Origin: Castanea sativa
Lineage: Eukaryota; Streptophyta; Magnoliopsida; Fagales; Fagaceae
DNA length: 64,000 nucleotides
Assembly: GCF_040712315.1 (NCBI RefSeq)
Contig: NC_134020.1
Location: 14,217,751 to 14,281,750, forward strand
Reading direction: 5' to 3'
This document shows positions 1 to 11,798 of the stretch, in pieces. The notes below the pieces were generated by a model. It saw only the letters and a program-made list of their open reading frames with translations. It ran no database searches and was not told where the DNA came from. Made by a program: the position numbers and the translations under genes. The first letter of the stretch is position 1. Every line of letters begins with the position of its first letter.

Positions 1-2101
1 CCTTAAAAAGTGTGGCGAGGCTATAAATAGCCCCAAGCACCCCCTGGGTTCTACTCTCTACCTGGATGTTTTCTACACTTTTTTCTCTCTTCCAAACACA
101 AAAAACACATCAAAACCTCTTGATTCTTCCCTCTTCACCAAAAATACAAGGTATTGTTCTTATACCCAATCTTCTTTTCCTTGGTTCTACATCTTGGATT
201 TGGGGTTTAAGGGTGTGGATGTAGTTTTTTAGCTACCATCCACACCCCTAACCTTCTAAATTTTTCTGTAGCTACATATTTACATGCATGTTTCTATGCC
301 TATATGTCTAGATCTATGTTTTCACATGCCTACATGCTTAGATCTATGTTCTCTACTTGCTTTATGCTATCTTCCATGTGCTTGTGCGCTCCATGCCATG
401 TTTGTATGCCTAGATCTAAGCTATGTTTGTCACTTTTGTCTCTTTTTCTCGAGTTTTGGCCTAACAGTTAGGACCCAATCTAGACCCTATAGTCTTTGTT
501 GTCGTCCATACCTTAAGGCCCACATCAAAGGGTTTGGATCATCCTTATTTGCATGTCTATGCTTGTTCTAGGCTTTGCCACGTTTGACGCCATTAGCGGG
601 TTTGTAGTTGTGTGGTTACATCCAACGTCCATGAGGCCTTATTTGGATATAACCACTTGGGATTCATCTTCAAATGCTAGTAGCTTAGTGCATAACATTC
701 CTCTTTTCCGCTCCATGCGATGTTATGCTTACCATGATTGTTTGCGCCACCCGTTGGCTTTCTATGCATCTTTTCATGCTTACTTACATCTCCATGCATG
801 AGTCTTGGTTGCTAGTGTGTCATCCATGCTTCAACACAATGAAGTTACGGACATTCGATCCAAACCTACATTTGTCCCTCGCAGACACCACCTTTGTTTG
901 CCTTCTTACTTGTATGCTTTCTTGTTTGCTTGCTTGTTTGTTGTCTACTCATCTCTACTTTATGCCTCTTTCATATGCTCTTTGCATCTTTTCCTTCCAA
1001 TGCTTTTATGCTAGTTTCTTGTCTTTGCCTTTGCATGTACACACATGGAGCAAGGATACTTGGAGTTAGGGCACAGTCTCCCAAGTGCAAGCAAAAAGGG
1101 TATGGATGCAAGCATGTGAATACAAGCCAAGTGGCAATGTTTAGTAGGTTTAGGAGTCTAGCTTATCCCATTTAGTTTCTACTCTTTTAAACCCCTTCCT
1201 TCCTCCCTTTTTTCTCTCTTAGATGGGTTGTATTAGGTATATCATGCCATGTACAATTCGTCCTCATCCCTAGTGTATGATGACCCCTATTTACTTTCCT
1301 GCACCTATATTTTGGGTCATGTTCTAGGGATGTAGGCATTTACTTTCTTTCTCTGTGTGCTAGCATTTTGCATGATGTATGTATATATATACTTACTCCA
1401 CCCCTTCCAGTGTGATTGTCACAGTCCATGTCACTTAAGGCAAAGCAATGCCTAATTTCTGCCGCAAAAGTAAGGTGACATGTCGCCAGATTTTCACCGT
1501 GGAAATCTGGTACTTTGTCTGAATGCCTTAGGAAAGCATAGATTGAGACCACACCCTTTCAAAAGCCAAACCTCAAAGCCCATGCATCCAGAGCCCTGAA
1601 AGCCAATGCCAAAATCATGTTTTTACTACCAATCTCCAAAAATTAAGGTTTTATCAAAACAAAGGACTGTCCTTGGACAGACGTTGTGGGGTGACTAACA
1701 CCTTCCCTACATGTAACCCAACTTCCAGACTCAAGAATCAAGATTTTTTTCCAGCCACATTAGATTAGGAAAAATTCCATTTTTCTAGCCTAGGATCAGT
1801 AATAAAATCAACTAGAAACATGTGATTAATCACATCTTAGAAAAACCCAATGATTGGTGGCGACTTCACTCACCTTTGGTAATCACCTAAAATTTGGCCA
1901 AGATTCCTGCCAAACCTCCAAAGGTAGACAAATACCCTCCTCCACCGAGAGAGAGAGATAGAGAAAGCACCCGAATCTCCACGAGAATCATGTTGATCAT
2001 TCGAGAGGGGCCTCCAATGGGCCCCACTAGAGTGGGAGCGCCGTCACGACAAGTGGTCGAACGAAGGCCCACAATTCTCCGTTTAAGGCCAGGTGTCGAC
2101 A
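1..2101 (+). mobile_element. 5' LTR (3' part) of a Ty3/gypsy Tat/Ogre-like element
   Basis: The window opens inside an LTR. A TATA box lies at 22-29 and is followed by a long AT/pyrimidine-rich stretch with no credible gene. The overlapping short ORFs at 284-1175 share no family feature and look fortuitous. The segment ends in TGTCGACA at 2101, directly before a tRNA-Arg type primer-binding site. The matching 3' LTR begins TGTAGACA at 8593 after a polypurine tract, so the two ends fit one element. The true LTR start lies left of the window. The lineage is inferred from the PBS type and from the gag and RT sequence downstream. Confidence 0.65.
22..29 (+). promoter_or_regulatory. TATA box of the gypsy LTR
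   Basis: The sequence TATAAATA sits in a GC-richer context and is followed by a C/T-rich leader, as in plant Pol II promoters. It would start the element's genomic RNA. Confidence 0.5.
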
Positions 2102-2104
2102 GAC

Positions 2105-2122
2105 TTGCGATTCCACTGGGGA
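2105..2122 (+). other. Primer-binding site, tRNA-Arg type
   Basis: The sequence TTGCGATTCCACTGGGGA resembles the TGGCGACTCCACTGGGGA site known from Tat/Ogre gypsy elements and starts 3 nt after the LTR end. A related motif, TGGTGGCGACTTCACTC, lies at about 1855 within the LTR and is probably not the functional site. Confidence 0.6.
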
Positions 2123-3782
2123 TGCTTGAGAGTTTAGCCTTTAGAGCTTTTGATAAAACCATAATCTTTAGACATTGGCCTTCAAAAACACAAAAATTGG
2201 CATTGGCCTTCAAGGCTTTCCATTTTGAAAAAGGCTTCTACTATATCCTAGTAGACCAATTTTCAAAAGAGCAAAAAATATTTTTCCAAAAAAATCCTTT
2301 TTCAAAAAAAGGTGTGAGGTATTTTCATGGGGCCTTTACAGCTTTCCTCACATGCATTACAGCTTTCCTTCACATGCAAACATAGGGTAGCAAAATTTAA
2401 TTTCTGCTACACCTTTATTTGCTTTCATATATATATATATATATATATATATCTACTATGCTTTAAAAATGTCTTTCCCCTTCATTAAGGATTGCATGAC
2501 ATTTACACACTTTTTGAGCTGAACTCGGTCTTCGCATTGGTAGTGTAGTCACATCTCTTTGGGGATTTCATCACCCCATTTGCAAATGCTAAAATACAAA
2601 CATCGACAGTGTTACCTATAGTTAGATCTGGGGCTGACTTTGTAGGCACTTCTGGGTCTATGGGCGGGCAGGCGTAACTAAAAAGGCCCCTTTGATCCTT
2701 CCTGCCCCATAACTTCCATAAAGGGAAAGGTATGGCAATTGAGTCCCACTAGGCTAGGAACAACCTACCAGTTAAGCCTTTGCATACAGTTGGCCTAGTT
2801 ATGTCAAACCCATGAGGACTAGATCAAGCCCAGAGCCCATGAGGACTAGGAAAAGCCTAAAGAGTGAACATCCAAGCCTGGAAAGGATACCCTTATAAGG
2901 CTAGAGGTCAGGGGAAAGTGTCTTGTAACAGGTGCACCTCTTTTGCTTGTGTTAAAGAAATTGTGCTCGACTCCAAGTTCTTTCTATCCGGCTGGCACAG
3001 TATCCATGATTAAACCCCTAGGGAAAGCAACCCCGTTGCTTGTAGATGCTAGATCATACCTTATCCCTAAGGGTTCACAACCTTACAAGGGCATTCATGT
3101 ATAGACTAAATGGTTCCGTCACCTAATTGTGCAAAGATAAAATTTGTGGTAAGTAACCAAAACTCCTAAAAGAGGAGATGCTACTGAAGAGCTGTCGAAA
3201 ATTCCAAAGCATCAAGAGTAAAAGAGATTTCCTAGAAGAGATCCAAAAAGATTGTCTAGAAGCTTAAATCATCAAAGAGATCACAAAGTGTCAAGAACCC
3301 AAGGGCTCCCCCAAGAGACCCAAAAGTCCAAGAGATCCCTATTGTCCAAGCTACCAAGAGATCCAAAGTCCAAGAGATCCGTACTGTCCGAGATGCCAAG
3401 AGATCCAAGTGTCCAAGAGCTTCCCTAAGAAGTCCACATTATCAGAAGCTAAGCTTTTCCTCATAATTGCATGTTCTTGTATTGTAAAAGGCCTGTTGTT
3501 GGAGCCGATGAACCCAGAATTGTACAAGCATATAATCAAAAGAAGGGCCCTTCCCACATTACCATGCATGAAATTTTCAGTTACTTGCCAATCTTGTGCA
3601 TTAATCTTGCATCATCATAGAAACTCACTGTGATAAGAACTTGATCTAGGGTGTAAAGCCAAATTTTTCTGAAAATGGTAGGTGCATGTTATATAACAAG
3701 AACATAAACTAACTTGATTTTGGTGTTGTGTTTCCACATTGTCAAATGCACCCCATTTCTTTCACCTCCTATTCTTTCTTAG
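2123..3782 (+). other. Gypsy 5' leader, non-coding
   Basis: This is the untranslated leader between PBS and gag. It holds an (AT)n run at about 2427-2453 and a purine-rich stretch at 3290-3425 in which AAGAGATCC-like units recur every 15-30 bases. No coding sequence is supported. Confidence 0.5.
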
Positions 3783-5275
3783 GATCAAAAGATTGCTAAA
3801 AAGAAACAGTCTAAGCTACCATCACGTCGTGATACCATCGACACTGGGTCTCGCACAAGAGAGATGTCTACTAGTGGTACTTCTCCCCATGAGGAAAATA
3901 CTCTGGAAATTACTCTTCTGAAGGAGTAAATGGCAAAAATGATGCGTATGATGCAACAACTGGTTCTAGGAGGAAGACAGAACTCCTCTGGCTATAGTCA
4001 GGGTGGTCCTCAAACCGAGAACGAAAATCAGCCCCCACCAGGACAGGAATAACCAAGAAAAAGATCATTCTAAGGACAAGAACCCCGAATATGGGATTGG
4101 CTAAGTCAAGAGCCAAGTGGAAACTCTAGCTAAGAAGTTTCGTATCATGGAGGGCTCTAACGCCTATGGAAGTGTTGATCTAGATAGTCTGATAAACTTC
4201 CCTCAGGTCATTATGCCTTCCAAGTTCAAGGCATCAGAGTTCGTCAAATATGATGGTACTAGAGACCCTTATGTGCACATGTTCTATAGGAAGATAGCTC
4301 ATAGTGCAGATAATCACCCTCTACTTTGCTAGATGTTTCCTAATAGTTTGACTAGCCCTACGGCCACATGGTATGTGAGATTAGAAAAGACCTCTAGTTG
4401 GAGGGAAGTGGCCAACTCTTTCCTAGAATACTACTAGTTCAACACTGAGATAGCTCTCGACAAAAAATAGTCCTTTTGAGAACGAAGAAGAAGAGTGGGG
4501 AATCTTTCCGAGAATATGCCCAAAGGTGGTGCAAGCTAGTCGCACAACTGCAACCCCCCATGATGGAAAATGAAATGATCAAATGGTTCATTGACAATCT
4601 TAAGCCTCATTACTATGAGAAGATGATTGGCACCCAAGTCACTCATTTTGCTAGCCTCATCCCTATTAGGGAGCGTATTGACGAGGGTATTAGGAGCAAG
4701 AATATCCTAGGTCCCGAGTCTTTGAGTTCCATGGTCAAACAACAAGTTAAGAAAATGACCGGCTGCAAGACTAAGGAAGCCAATGTTCATATGGTTGACA
4801 ATGCACCAGAAAGGCCTAGAGGTATCACTTCTACTTATGCAACCCCAACTGCTAGACCTTATCAGCAACAGGTTCAGCCTATGCAAGCACCTAACTGAGC
4901 CTTTAATTAGAGTTGGAGGCCAGACCTACCTCGTCCCTTAAGGAGGGAAAACCGGAAGTACACTCCGTTACCCATACCCATGGCAGATTTTTATGCTTAC
5001 CTGCTATAGAGGAAACTAGGGGCCCCAATGTTTGCTAGGCCCAGAGACGGCCTTCTACCGCCTGGCTTTGATCCGTACAAGAAGTGTGAACACCATTTTG
5101 GGGACGAGGGGCATACTCAGGAAGAATGTTACTAATTGAGAGACCATGTCTAGGATCTCATTAACAACAAGTTGATAGAGTTCAATAATGCAGCCACTCC
5201 GAAAATCATCACCAACCCTTTGCCTCCCCATTAGGAAGGGAATGTGAATGCCATCATCATAGTGGAAGAAAGGGT
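3783..5275 (+). pseudogene. gag: Gypsy gag (capsid/nucleocapsid) pseudogene
   Basis: Gag forms the particle that packages element RNA. The N-terminal piece at 3783-3926 ends in TAA and later pieces are in other frames, so at least two frameshifts are present. The capsid core reads from 4117 (FKASEFVKYDGTRDP, then LTSPTATWY) and continues at 4476-4898 with the retrotransposon-gag signature ESFREYAQRWCKLVAQ. At about 5030-5150 the C-terminal PPGFDPYKKCEHHFGDEGHT block, usual in Tat-lineage gags, is visible. In-frame stops are mostly TAG (4330, 4908, 5232), with TAA at about 5132. It cannot make a full product. The family assignment is firm and the exact ends are approximate. Confidence 0.8.
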
Positions 5276-5413
5276 TCCAGATTTCTCCTCACGATTATTC
5301 CATGGAGAGTCCTGCTCCAAGCCTTGGTCCAAGAGAACCACCTTGATATTAAAGGTATAGAGACCCTAGGATTTGATTGGAGAATCTGCTCATTCTGTGA
5401 CAGTAGAGACAGG

Positions 5414-5775
5414 TGATGGAAATATGCATGTACACAGCAGAAAAAAAACGAATCTACTTCATTCATAAATGTTAACATGCACTATGTAAGTTTCAAAATA
5501 TAAGGACAAGAGAGTGTACCTTGGAGTGGTGAATTTCAAAACTGAAGATCCAAAGTACTTGGGAACACTTTCAATCTTCACTCCAATTCCACTAATGCCT
5601 AAGATGTGTGGTCTCTCAATCAGTTTATAAAGGGAGAATGTCAAAGTGTCTAACACTTACATACACACCACTTCACAATGATGTTCTTGCAAATCTCTGC
5701 AGAAAATTCTGTATGTTTCTCCCTTTGTATCTAACTGATTATCCAATTGGGCTAGCCTTTTGGACCTTTCCTCCT
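5414..5775 (-). mobile_element. LTR-A fragment inserted between gypsy gag and pol
   Basis: The segment begins TGATGGAAATATGCATG, the reverse complement of the LTR-A 3' end. It tracks other minus-strand LTR-A copies (for example 25745 and 34283) for about 360 bases, then breaks off after the TCTAACTGATTATCC block. It holds only the LTR 3' third, so it is truncated, and it interrupts the gypsy polyprotein where the protease would be. Confidence 0.75.
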
Positions 5776-5980
5776 GTTCATAACCCATTAATGAAAATTG
5801 TCTAGCGTATTATTCAGGAAATCCTTTCATTTATCTCTTTATCTACTTTTCTATGAGTATGTGTGTGCAAATTATCTTATGTTTCTTTGTATATGTTCCT
5901 TTCTATAGGATAAATTCTAATTTCCAAGCGGGTACATCTCTTGTTGCCATAATGAGGATATTGATGACATAAATGAGACA

Positions 5981-7490
5981 ATGGAGTTGGATCATGATAT
6001 TGAAGGATTAGAGGAGATTCTGAATTTACCTAGTGATATTTTGGAAGCTTTAAACAGAGAGAGCGAAGGGTCCAAGCCCAACATAGAACAGACAGAGGTG
6101 ATTAACCTTGCCAACAAAGGTGAGAATGAAAAGCCCATCAAGATTGGGGTGAACTTTCCTAAAGACTTGAAACATGAGCTTATAGCGCTACTCAAGGAAT
6201 ACAATGAGAGCTTTGCTTGGTCTTTCCAAGACATGCCAGGGTTAGATATTGAGATTGTCGTGCACATAATTCTAGTTAAGCTAGAATGCCCTCCATGCGG
6301 CAAGTCTTTCAAAGGATGATATCTGAGATCATTTTGAAGATCAAGGAGGAAGTAGAAAAATAGTTGAAAGCCCGTTTCCTTATTGCGATAGCCTACTTAG
6401 ATTAGGTCGCCAACATTGTTCCTGTGCCTAAGAAAGACTGGAAAGTATGCATGTGTGTTGATTACAAAGATTTAAACTGGGCCAACCCCAAGGATAATTT
6501 CCCATTGCCGCATATCAATACACTGATCCGATAATATCGCTACCAACCTATTCTTCTCCTTTATGGATGGATTCTCAGGTTATAATCAGATCAAGATGGC
6601 TGGGCAAGATAGAGCTAAGACAGCATTCACCACTCATTTGGGAACCTATGCATATGAGGTCATGCCATTCGGCTTAAAGAACACCGATGCTACTTATCAG
6701 CGAGCCATGGTAACCTTGTTCCATGACATGATGCACAAAGAGGTTGAAGTCTACGTAGAAGAAATGATTGCCAAATCCCGACCGCACTACTAAGGATCAT
6801 CTAGTGGATTTGAGAAAGCTGTTCAAGCGCCTTGTCAAGTACAGGTTGAGATTAAACCCTAACAAGTGCATCTTCGAAGCTAGTTCAGGAAAATTTCTCG
6901 GCTTTATAGCTAGCCAAAGAGGAATCAAAGTGGACCCAGCAAAAGTCCAAGCTATGCGGGACATGCCGACATCGCAAACTGAGAAACAGATTCGGAGCTT
7001 CTTAGGAAGGGTCAACTACATAGCTTGCTTCATAGCACAGTTGACTACCACATGTGATCCGTTGTTCAAGCTCTTGAAGAAAGACACAAGGATATAATGG
7101 ACAAATGAGTGCCAAGCGGCCTTTAACAAGATTAAGCAGTATCTGTTGAACCCTTATATTCAGGTTGCCCCGACGTCGGGATATCCGGTGATCTTTTACC
7201 TAACATACAACCCATGGAGGTTTTTTCTACTGCTAGGTAAAAGATCACTGATGAGGCGGTAGAGCATGTTCGACCACAATTTGTGCAAGGCCCACACTAA
7301 GGCACAACACGACTTCTCAATGGCAATGTAATTGATCTCACAACTAATGAACTTCTTGCTTAAGTGGTAAATCAAATTACATTGCCATTGAGAAGTCATG
7401 TTGTGCCTTAGTGTGGGCCTTGCACAAATTGTGGTAGAACATGCTCTACCGCCTCCTCAGTGAGCCATACACCATCAAGACTTCATAGTG
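5981..7490 (+). pseudogene. pol: Gypsy pol pseudogene: reverse transcriptase and RNase H
   Basis: The reading begins with the pre-RT linker (PKDLKHELIALLKEYNESFAWS, from about 6160). The RT palm follows at 6563-6793 with FMDGFSGYNQIKMA and FGLKNTDATYQRAM. The catalytic box, normally YVDD, reads YVEE, so one metal-binding aspartate is lost. The RT thumb follows at 6790-7097 (SSGKFLGFIASQRGIKVDP and IRSFLGRVNY), and RNase H follows at about 7380-7470. Stops at 6361, 6403 and elsewhere, plus frameshifts, break it. No integrase follows: the coding region runs into non-coding repeats and the PPT. An 89-bp inverted duplication disrupts RNase H. Confidence 0.85.
7245..7463. repeat. 89-bp inverted duplication inside RNase H
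   Basis: Positions 7245-7333 are the reverse complement of 7375-7463 with about 3 mismatches in 89 bases, separated by 41 bases. A second small inverted pair (TGATCTTTTACCTA at about 7189 and its complement at about 7235) flanks it. The right arm is the genuine RNase H (SCCALVWALHKLW) and the left arm encodes the same peptide on the minus strand, so it is an inverted copy. Confidence 0.85.
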
Positions 7491-7605
7491 AGTCAGAATC
7501 ATCACCCAAAGCACTTTCCAACAAAATTATACTCCCTAGTTAGTCATCCAACATCCCTAGTGGATCTTATCGAAAAATAATCAGAAAGTCAGAATGCAGA
7601 TCTTG

Positions 7606-8100
7606 TGCACATATCCTACGCGGATTGAATATGCAGGCATAAATCTTGTACAAGTCAGAGTGGTGAACATATCCTCCAGGAATTGAATATGTAGGCACCG
7701 ATCCCATATAACAAAGAGTTCATGCACATATCCTACGGAAGTTGAACATGCAGGCACAAAATCTCATACAAGTCAGGAAGTCAGAACACATATCCCTCAA
7801 GAATTTAATATAAAAGCACAAATCTTATATTCTGAGAATTGAATATGCAGGCCTAAACCCATACAAAATGGAATTCATGAACATATCCTAGGGGAATTAA
7901 ACATGCAGGCACGAAACCCCATAAAAGTCAGAAAGTCAAAATGTAGATCTTATGCACATATCCTACGGAAATTGAATATGCAGGCACAGATCCTATACAA
8001 GTCAGAAGTTGTGCACATATCCTTTCGGAATTGAACATGCAGGCACACTGTACAAATTTTGCGCACATATCCTATGGGAATGGAACATGCAGGCATGTTA
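7606..8100 (+). repeat. Minisatellite of about 9 diverged 48-75-bp units
   Basis: Each unit has the core GCACATATCCTACGG, then a TTGAATATGCAGGCAC block, then a variable ATACAAGTCAGA spacer. Units differ at many positions and in length. The array lies between the gypsy pol and the PPT, where Tat/Ogre elements often carry tandem repeats. A stray half unit occurs near 8799-8826. Confidence 0.8.
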
Positions 8101-8578
8101 GAAGACGTAGAGATAGAGACCAAGATCAACCTAAGGAAAGAGCCTCACCATAACAGGTAGAGATGGAGATGGAAGACAAGAGCACCTTTTTTTGACACCA
8201 TAGATATATATATCCTTTTAAGTTTGCAAGAGCACCTTTTTTTGATTGCTTGAGCTCATAAGAGTACCCTTGTTTGATTGTTTGAGCTTGTAAAAGCACG
8301 TTTGTTTTTCTTTTTAGTGACTCTAGGATAGTGAGCCACTAGCCCTTTACTTGCAATTGGCAAAATAGGTTCTGGGATAGTGAACTTGTTGTAGCTCATT
8401 TCTCGAGCTACAAAGGAGGGAATTTGGACATACGAAATCCTATGCAACTCTTCAGAGTTGCACCCCGCCTCATGTATGCATAATGTGTGTCGTGTGTGTG
8501 GGTTGGGCCCGAGTCGTATGTCAAAACAAAATGTATTTTTTCTTATTCTTTTAATTCTACTAGCGAAGCTCTCGTATC
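8101..8578 (+). other. Gypsy 3' non-coding region
   Basis: AT-rich sequence with a loosely duplicated motif (TTGATTGCTTGAGCTC near 8241 and TTGATTGTTTGAGCTT near 8273). No coding signal is seen. Confidence 0.4.
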
Positions 8579-9114
8579 AAAAGAGGGGTATCTGTAGACA
8601 TCACATTTTATACCCCTTACAACTCGGGCCCCTGTTCCCTAATGATGTTGAATTCTAAGGCTCAAGGTTGGTTAGGGCCAAATCAGAAGTTAAATTGACT
8701 TAGGAAGTGTTAAAAATGAAAAATATAACTTTTAATAAGCAAATAAATCAATTTTAAAAAAATGAGACCAAAGGAAACCTATGCGCGCAACTTTTTGCAT
8801 GAGTATGCAGGCATGATCTTGTGCACACAAAGCGATTTTCAAAAAACTATATAAGGCAAGTTTTTACATTTATGTTGAGGTTTGGAATGAATCCCACATC
8901 GTCTATGGATCATTCCAAACTCCTTTTTTCACATTATAAAACACCTTACATGGTATATTGTCAAAAAAAAAAAAAAAAAAAGCAGAAATCCCACGGGAAA
9001 ACACTAAGATTCACTAGAAATAATGAATCAAAAAGGGAGTTTTTCACAAAACACCCTCAAGTCAATATTATTTTGATTAGGGCCTTTTCTGGCCTTGATC
9101 TTTAAGTTTAATAC
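8579..9114 (+). mobile_element. Polypurine tract and truncated 3' LTR of the gypsy element
   Basis: The run AAAAGAGGGGTATC at 8579-8592 is a typical polypurine tract, the primer for plus-strand DNA. It is followed at once by TGTAGACATC at 8593, the expected LTR start. About 520 bases of LTR-like sequence follow, including a poly(A) run near 8961, before the LTR-A copy at 9115. The rest of the LTR is missing, so it cannot be aligned with the 5' LTR part seen at 1-2101. Confidence 0.55.
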
Positions 9115-10493
9115 TGTTAGGGTTTGTGCCCTAAAATCCAATTTATTGTCATGTCATAAATAATTAAATTGTTTAATTATATGAGACTATTTATGAATGA
9201 ACTAATAGAACATTGTTATATAATCCAAGAGATGCATAGTATGTGATTTATGTGAAAAGTCACAGAAGATATAAATCACAAGTTCTTTGTAAACTCAGAA
9301 TTATAGTTCGTAGTTGGTGATGAAATTGGGCATTTCATCTGCGAAGACTATAACATATCAACTAAGATGATTTGTCTTGATCATGGAAGTGGAGACTTCT
9401 AGTTGGTATGTTGATATGTTTTAAGAGTTAAGACATTGAATTGGATTGCTGTGAGATTTATTATTCTCCTAACGACTGTCAAATGAATAATAAATCTCAC
9501 GACTGCTATTCACATGAACTCTTAATCCAAAGAGGATAATGGACCTGATCATGAAATGTAGGTTGCTTTGATATATCAGGAGTGAGATCTAAAGTCAGGT
9601 TCAAAACCTCAGTATGTTGGGTAGCCACATTTAGCGTTGATGGAACATATATTCTCAAGATGGAATTCATAATCTCTTAACAGAGATATAAAATATTCCA
9701 TTGAGATAAGTTTAATGGGTTTGGTTATTCAGAGTGTTAGGCCTAACCACTTTAGTAAAGAGATACTAAAGTATATATTTATGAAAGTGAATTTCATAAA
9801 TATATGATGAATAACTTAAAGGATTAGATCGGGTACTCATGGATTAAGATGTAGTAATCTTCAAAGTGGCAGTCTACATTCATGACTTTGTATTATTACG
9901 AATATTTTGTGAGGGGGTTGCATGTATAATAAAGTCTTGGGATATAATTTACTAACAAGGCCTAAAGTGTAATTATATTTATATAGTAGTATTAAATATA
10001 ATTAATGATAACTTTGAACTTATCAAGAGTTGACAGAAAAGCCCAAGGCCCATTGGAGCTAGTGTCTTATTGGTCTCTTTTGGTCTCACTACAAGCCACA
10101 CACTAAAACCTAATTGGAAATGTCCAATAGGCCAGCCCAATTAGATAATCAATTAAATTTAAAGGGAGAAACATATATAATTTTTTATAAAAAAGAGAGA
10201 CATCATTGTGAAATGGTGTGTATGTGTGAGTGAAGCCACTCGATTATTCTCCCTTGGACACTGATTGAGAGACCACATTTCTTAGGCGTAAAGTGGAATT
10301 GAAGTGAAGATTAAAAGTGTTCCCAAGTACTTCTAATCTTTTTTTTTTGAATTTCACCACACCATGGTACGCTATTTTGTTCTTAAATTCTGAAATTTCT
10401 ATAGTGCATGTTATCAATCATGAATGAAATAGATCCATTTTTATTGCTTCCGCTGTGTGTTTTGTATGAGATACAAAATTAGATTTACCAACA
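9115..10493 (+). mobile_element. Solo LTR-A (copia family), plus strand
   Basis: This 1379-bp LTR begins TGTTAGGGTTTGTGCCC and ends ATTTACCAACA, with no PBS or internal region next to it. It is collinear with the LTRs of the full copia at 37375 and 44951. I see no matching 5-bp duplication (AATAC on the left, TAAAG on the right), so it may have arisen by recombination or be older. The right flank continues directly as LTR-B sequence. Confidence 0.85.
9451..9500 (+). other. Conserved 16-bp hairpin within LTR-A
   Basis: The left arm GTGAGATTTATTATTC (9451-9466) is the exact complement of 9485-9500, with an 18-base loop. The same perfect stem occurs at 18126-18175 and 37711-37760. Confidence 0.8.
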
Positions 10494-10984
10494 TAAAGAA
10501 CTTTACAGCCAACAACCTCTTCAAGTTGGTGGAGTTAGTCATGTACTGGGATTCGTGCATCATTGGTTAGTCATGTACTGGGTTCCGTGCATCATTGGTT
10601 AGTCACATATTGGGATTCGTGCAATGAACGGAAAGATTGCTGCTACAATACAAGTCCAATTGAGTATTGCGGTAAGGGCTCAACTGTAGGTTGGTATTTC
10701 GGGATAGGCCAAAGGGTTTGGTAAGATTTCTTATACTTGTAACCACTTGTGATTGAAAATAGTGGATTCTTGGGAGTGGTGACCTTAAAATTACCTGGTG
10801 AGTTTTTGCCTCGGTGGTTTTCCCCATTCGTAAACAAATCACCTGTGTCAAATTTATTTTTCGTTGCGTTTAGTATAATTGGTGATTTGTTTGTGCTACC
10901 ACACCATTGCATGTAATTTGATCTAATTAATTAACTTGGGTAATTAATTAATTTGCAAGGGGTCAATTCCATTTTTACCCAACA
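10494..10984 (+). mobile_element. LTR-B, 3' half
   Basis: The sequence from TAAAGAACTTTACAGCC to ACCCAACA matches the 3' half of the LTR-B copies at 11799, 28192 and 31695, including the CCACTTGTGATTGAAAATAG block and the ATTAATTAA-rich end. The 5' half is absent and LTR-A sits at the break. Confidence 0.75.
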
Positions 10985-11278
10985 GAAAACTCGAAAAGGT
11001 GATCTAGGTAAAAGTTATGGGAAAAGACCATGGGCATGGTGAAAATTCCAACAAGGACATCATGGACAAAAGTTACATGGCAAAGAAAAAAGAAAAGAAA
11101 AAGAAAAAAAATAAAGACAATAAGCAAAGATAATAAAATGGTTAATTCTCTTACTGCTCAAATTGAAAGATAACAAATTGTTTCCATAGGGGATTTGGAG
11201 CATTCCAATCCTTTATTGAATTCAAAAAGATATGATATGAGAATCATAAAGTGCAAAAAATGTAAAATTTCAGGCATA
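10985..11278. other. Unassigned spacer
   Basis: A/G-rich sequence with an AAAGAAAAAG-rich run at 11085-11120. I see nothing identifiable. Confidence 0.3.
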
Positions 11279-11798
11279 TCAAGTTAGTTTGTCGATCCTC
11301 TTTCTTTTGGTGAACTTCTTATAACCTTTCCCATCCCTATGAACCCACCTCATGTTAGCAGATAACCACTTCTGGTACTTCAAAGATGGATGGAGGAATC
11401 GAGGAAATCGGATGTCCTTAGTTATCATCCTCCGTGACCAAGTCTCACGAATCCTACCTAAGATCCTTTTAGTAAATGCGAAGGTATGGAAGGAACCATC
11501 ATCACTAGGAGCTCCTTGGCGGTCATCAAACTGCCTCAGAATGTAACATGTAGAGTAGTTAGAGCAATGAGGAAGCCAAAACAAAGAAACATAGTTATAT
11601 TTAAAGCCACAGTTAACCATGTCCGTGATGTGTCACCACTCCACCACCCATTGGACACCTAAAGGGTAAAGACACTTTAGGAATTCAGTGAACTCAGCAA
11701 GATCCATCTCCTCATTTTTAAGTTTGTGATCACGATAATGCTTTGGGAGATATTGACTAGGAGAAATAGTGGGAGGATGTAGCAACTACAGTCTTTTA
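11279..11798 (-). pseudogene. C-terminal part of a plant-mobile-domain-like ORF
   Basis: Minus-strand reading from about 11620 to 11279 gives a 113-residue open stretch with NCGFKYNYVSLFWLPHCSNY, then DDGSFHTFAFTKRILGRIRE, then a basic tail. This is the style of the plant-mobile or DUF7745-like proteins spread by plant retroelements. I recognise the family only loosely. It is separated from its N-terminal part (12915-13600) by the solo LTR-B at 11799-12795. Stop codons occur before the open stretch. A role in DNA binding or transposition is not demonstrated for this family. Confidence 0.5.

Noticed and set aside
284..1175. Several overlapping plus-strand ORFs of 69-114 codons.
   Set aside because: They overlap in different frames inside an LTR, are rich in Cys/Leu/His from T/C-rich DNA, and show no domain.
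1855..1872. TGGTGGCGACTTCACTC as the gypsy PBS.
   Set aside because: The LTR terminus TGTCGACA lies later, at 2101, and is followed by a better PBS match at 2105.
7606..8100. Repeat-spacer pattern suggestive of a CRISPR array.
   Set aside because: Units diverge and vary in length, lie inside a plant gypsy element, and there are no cas genes.
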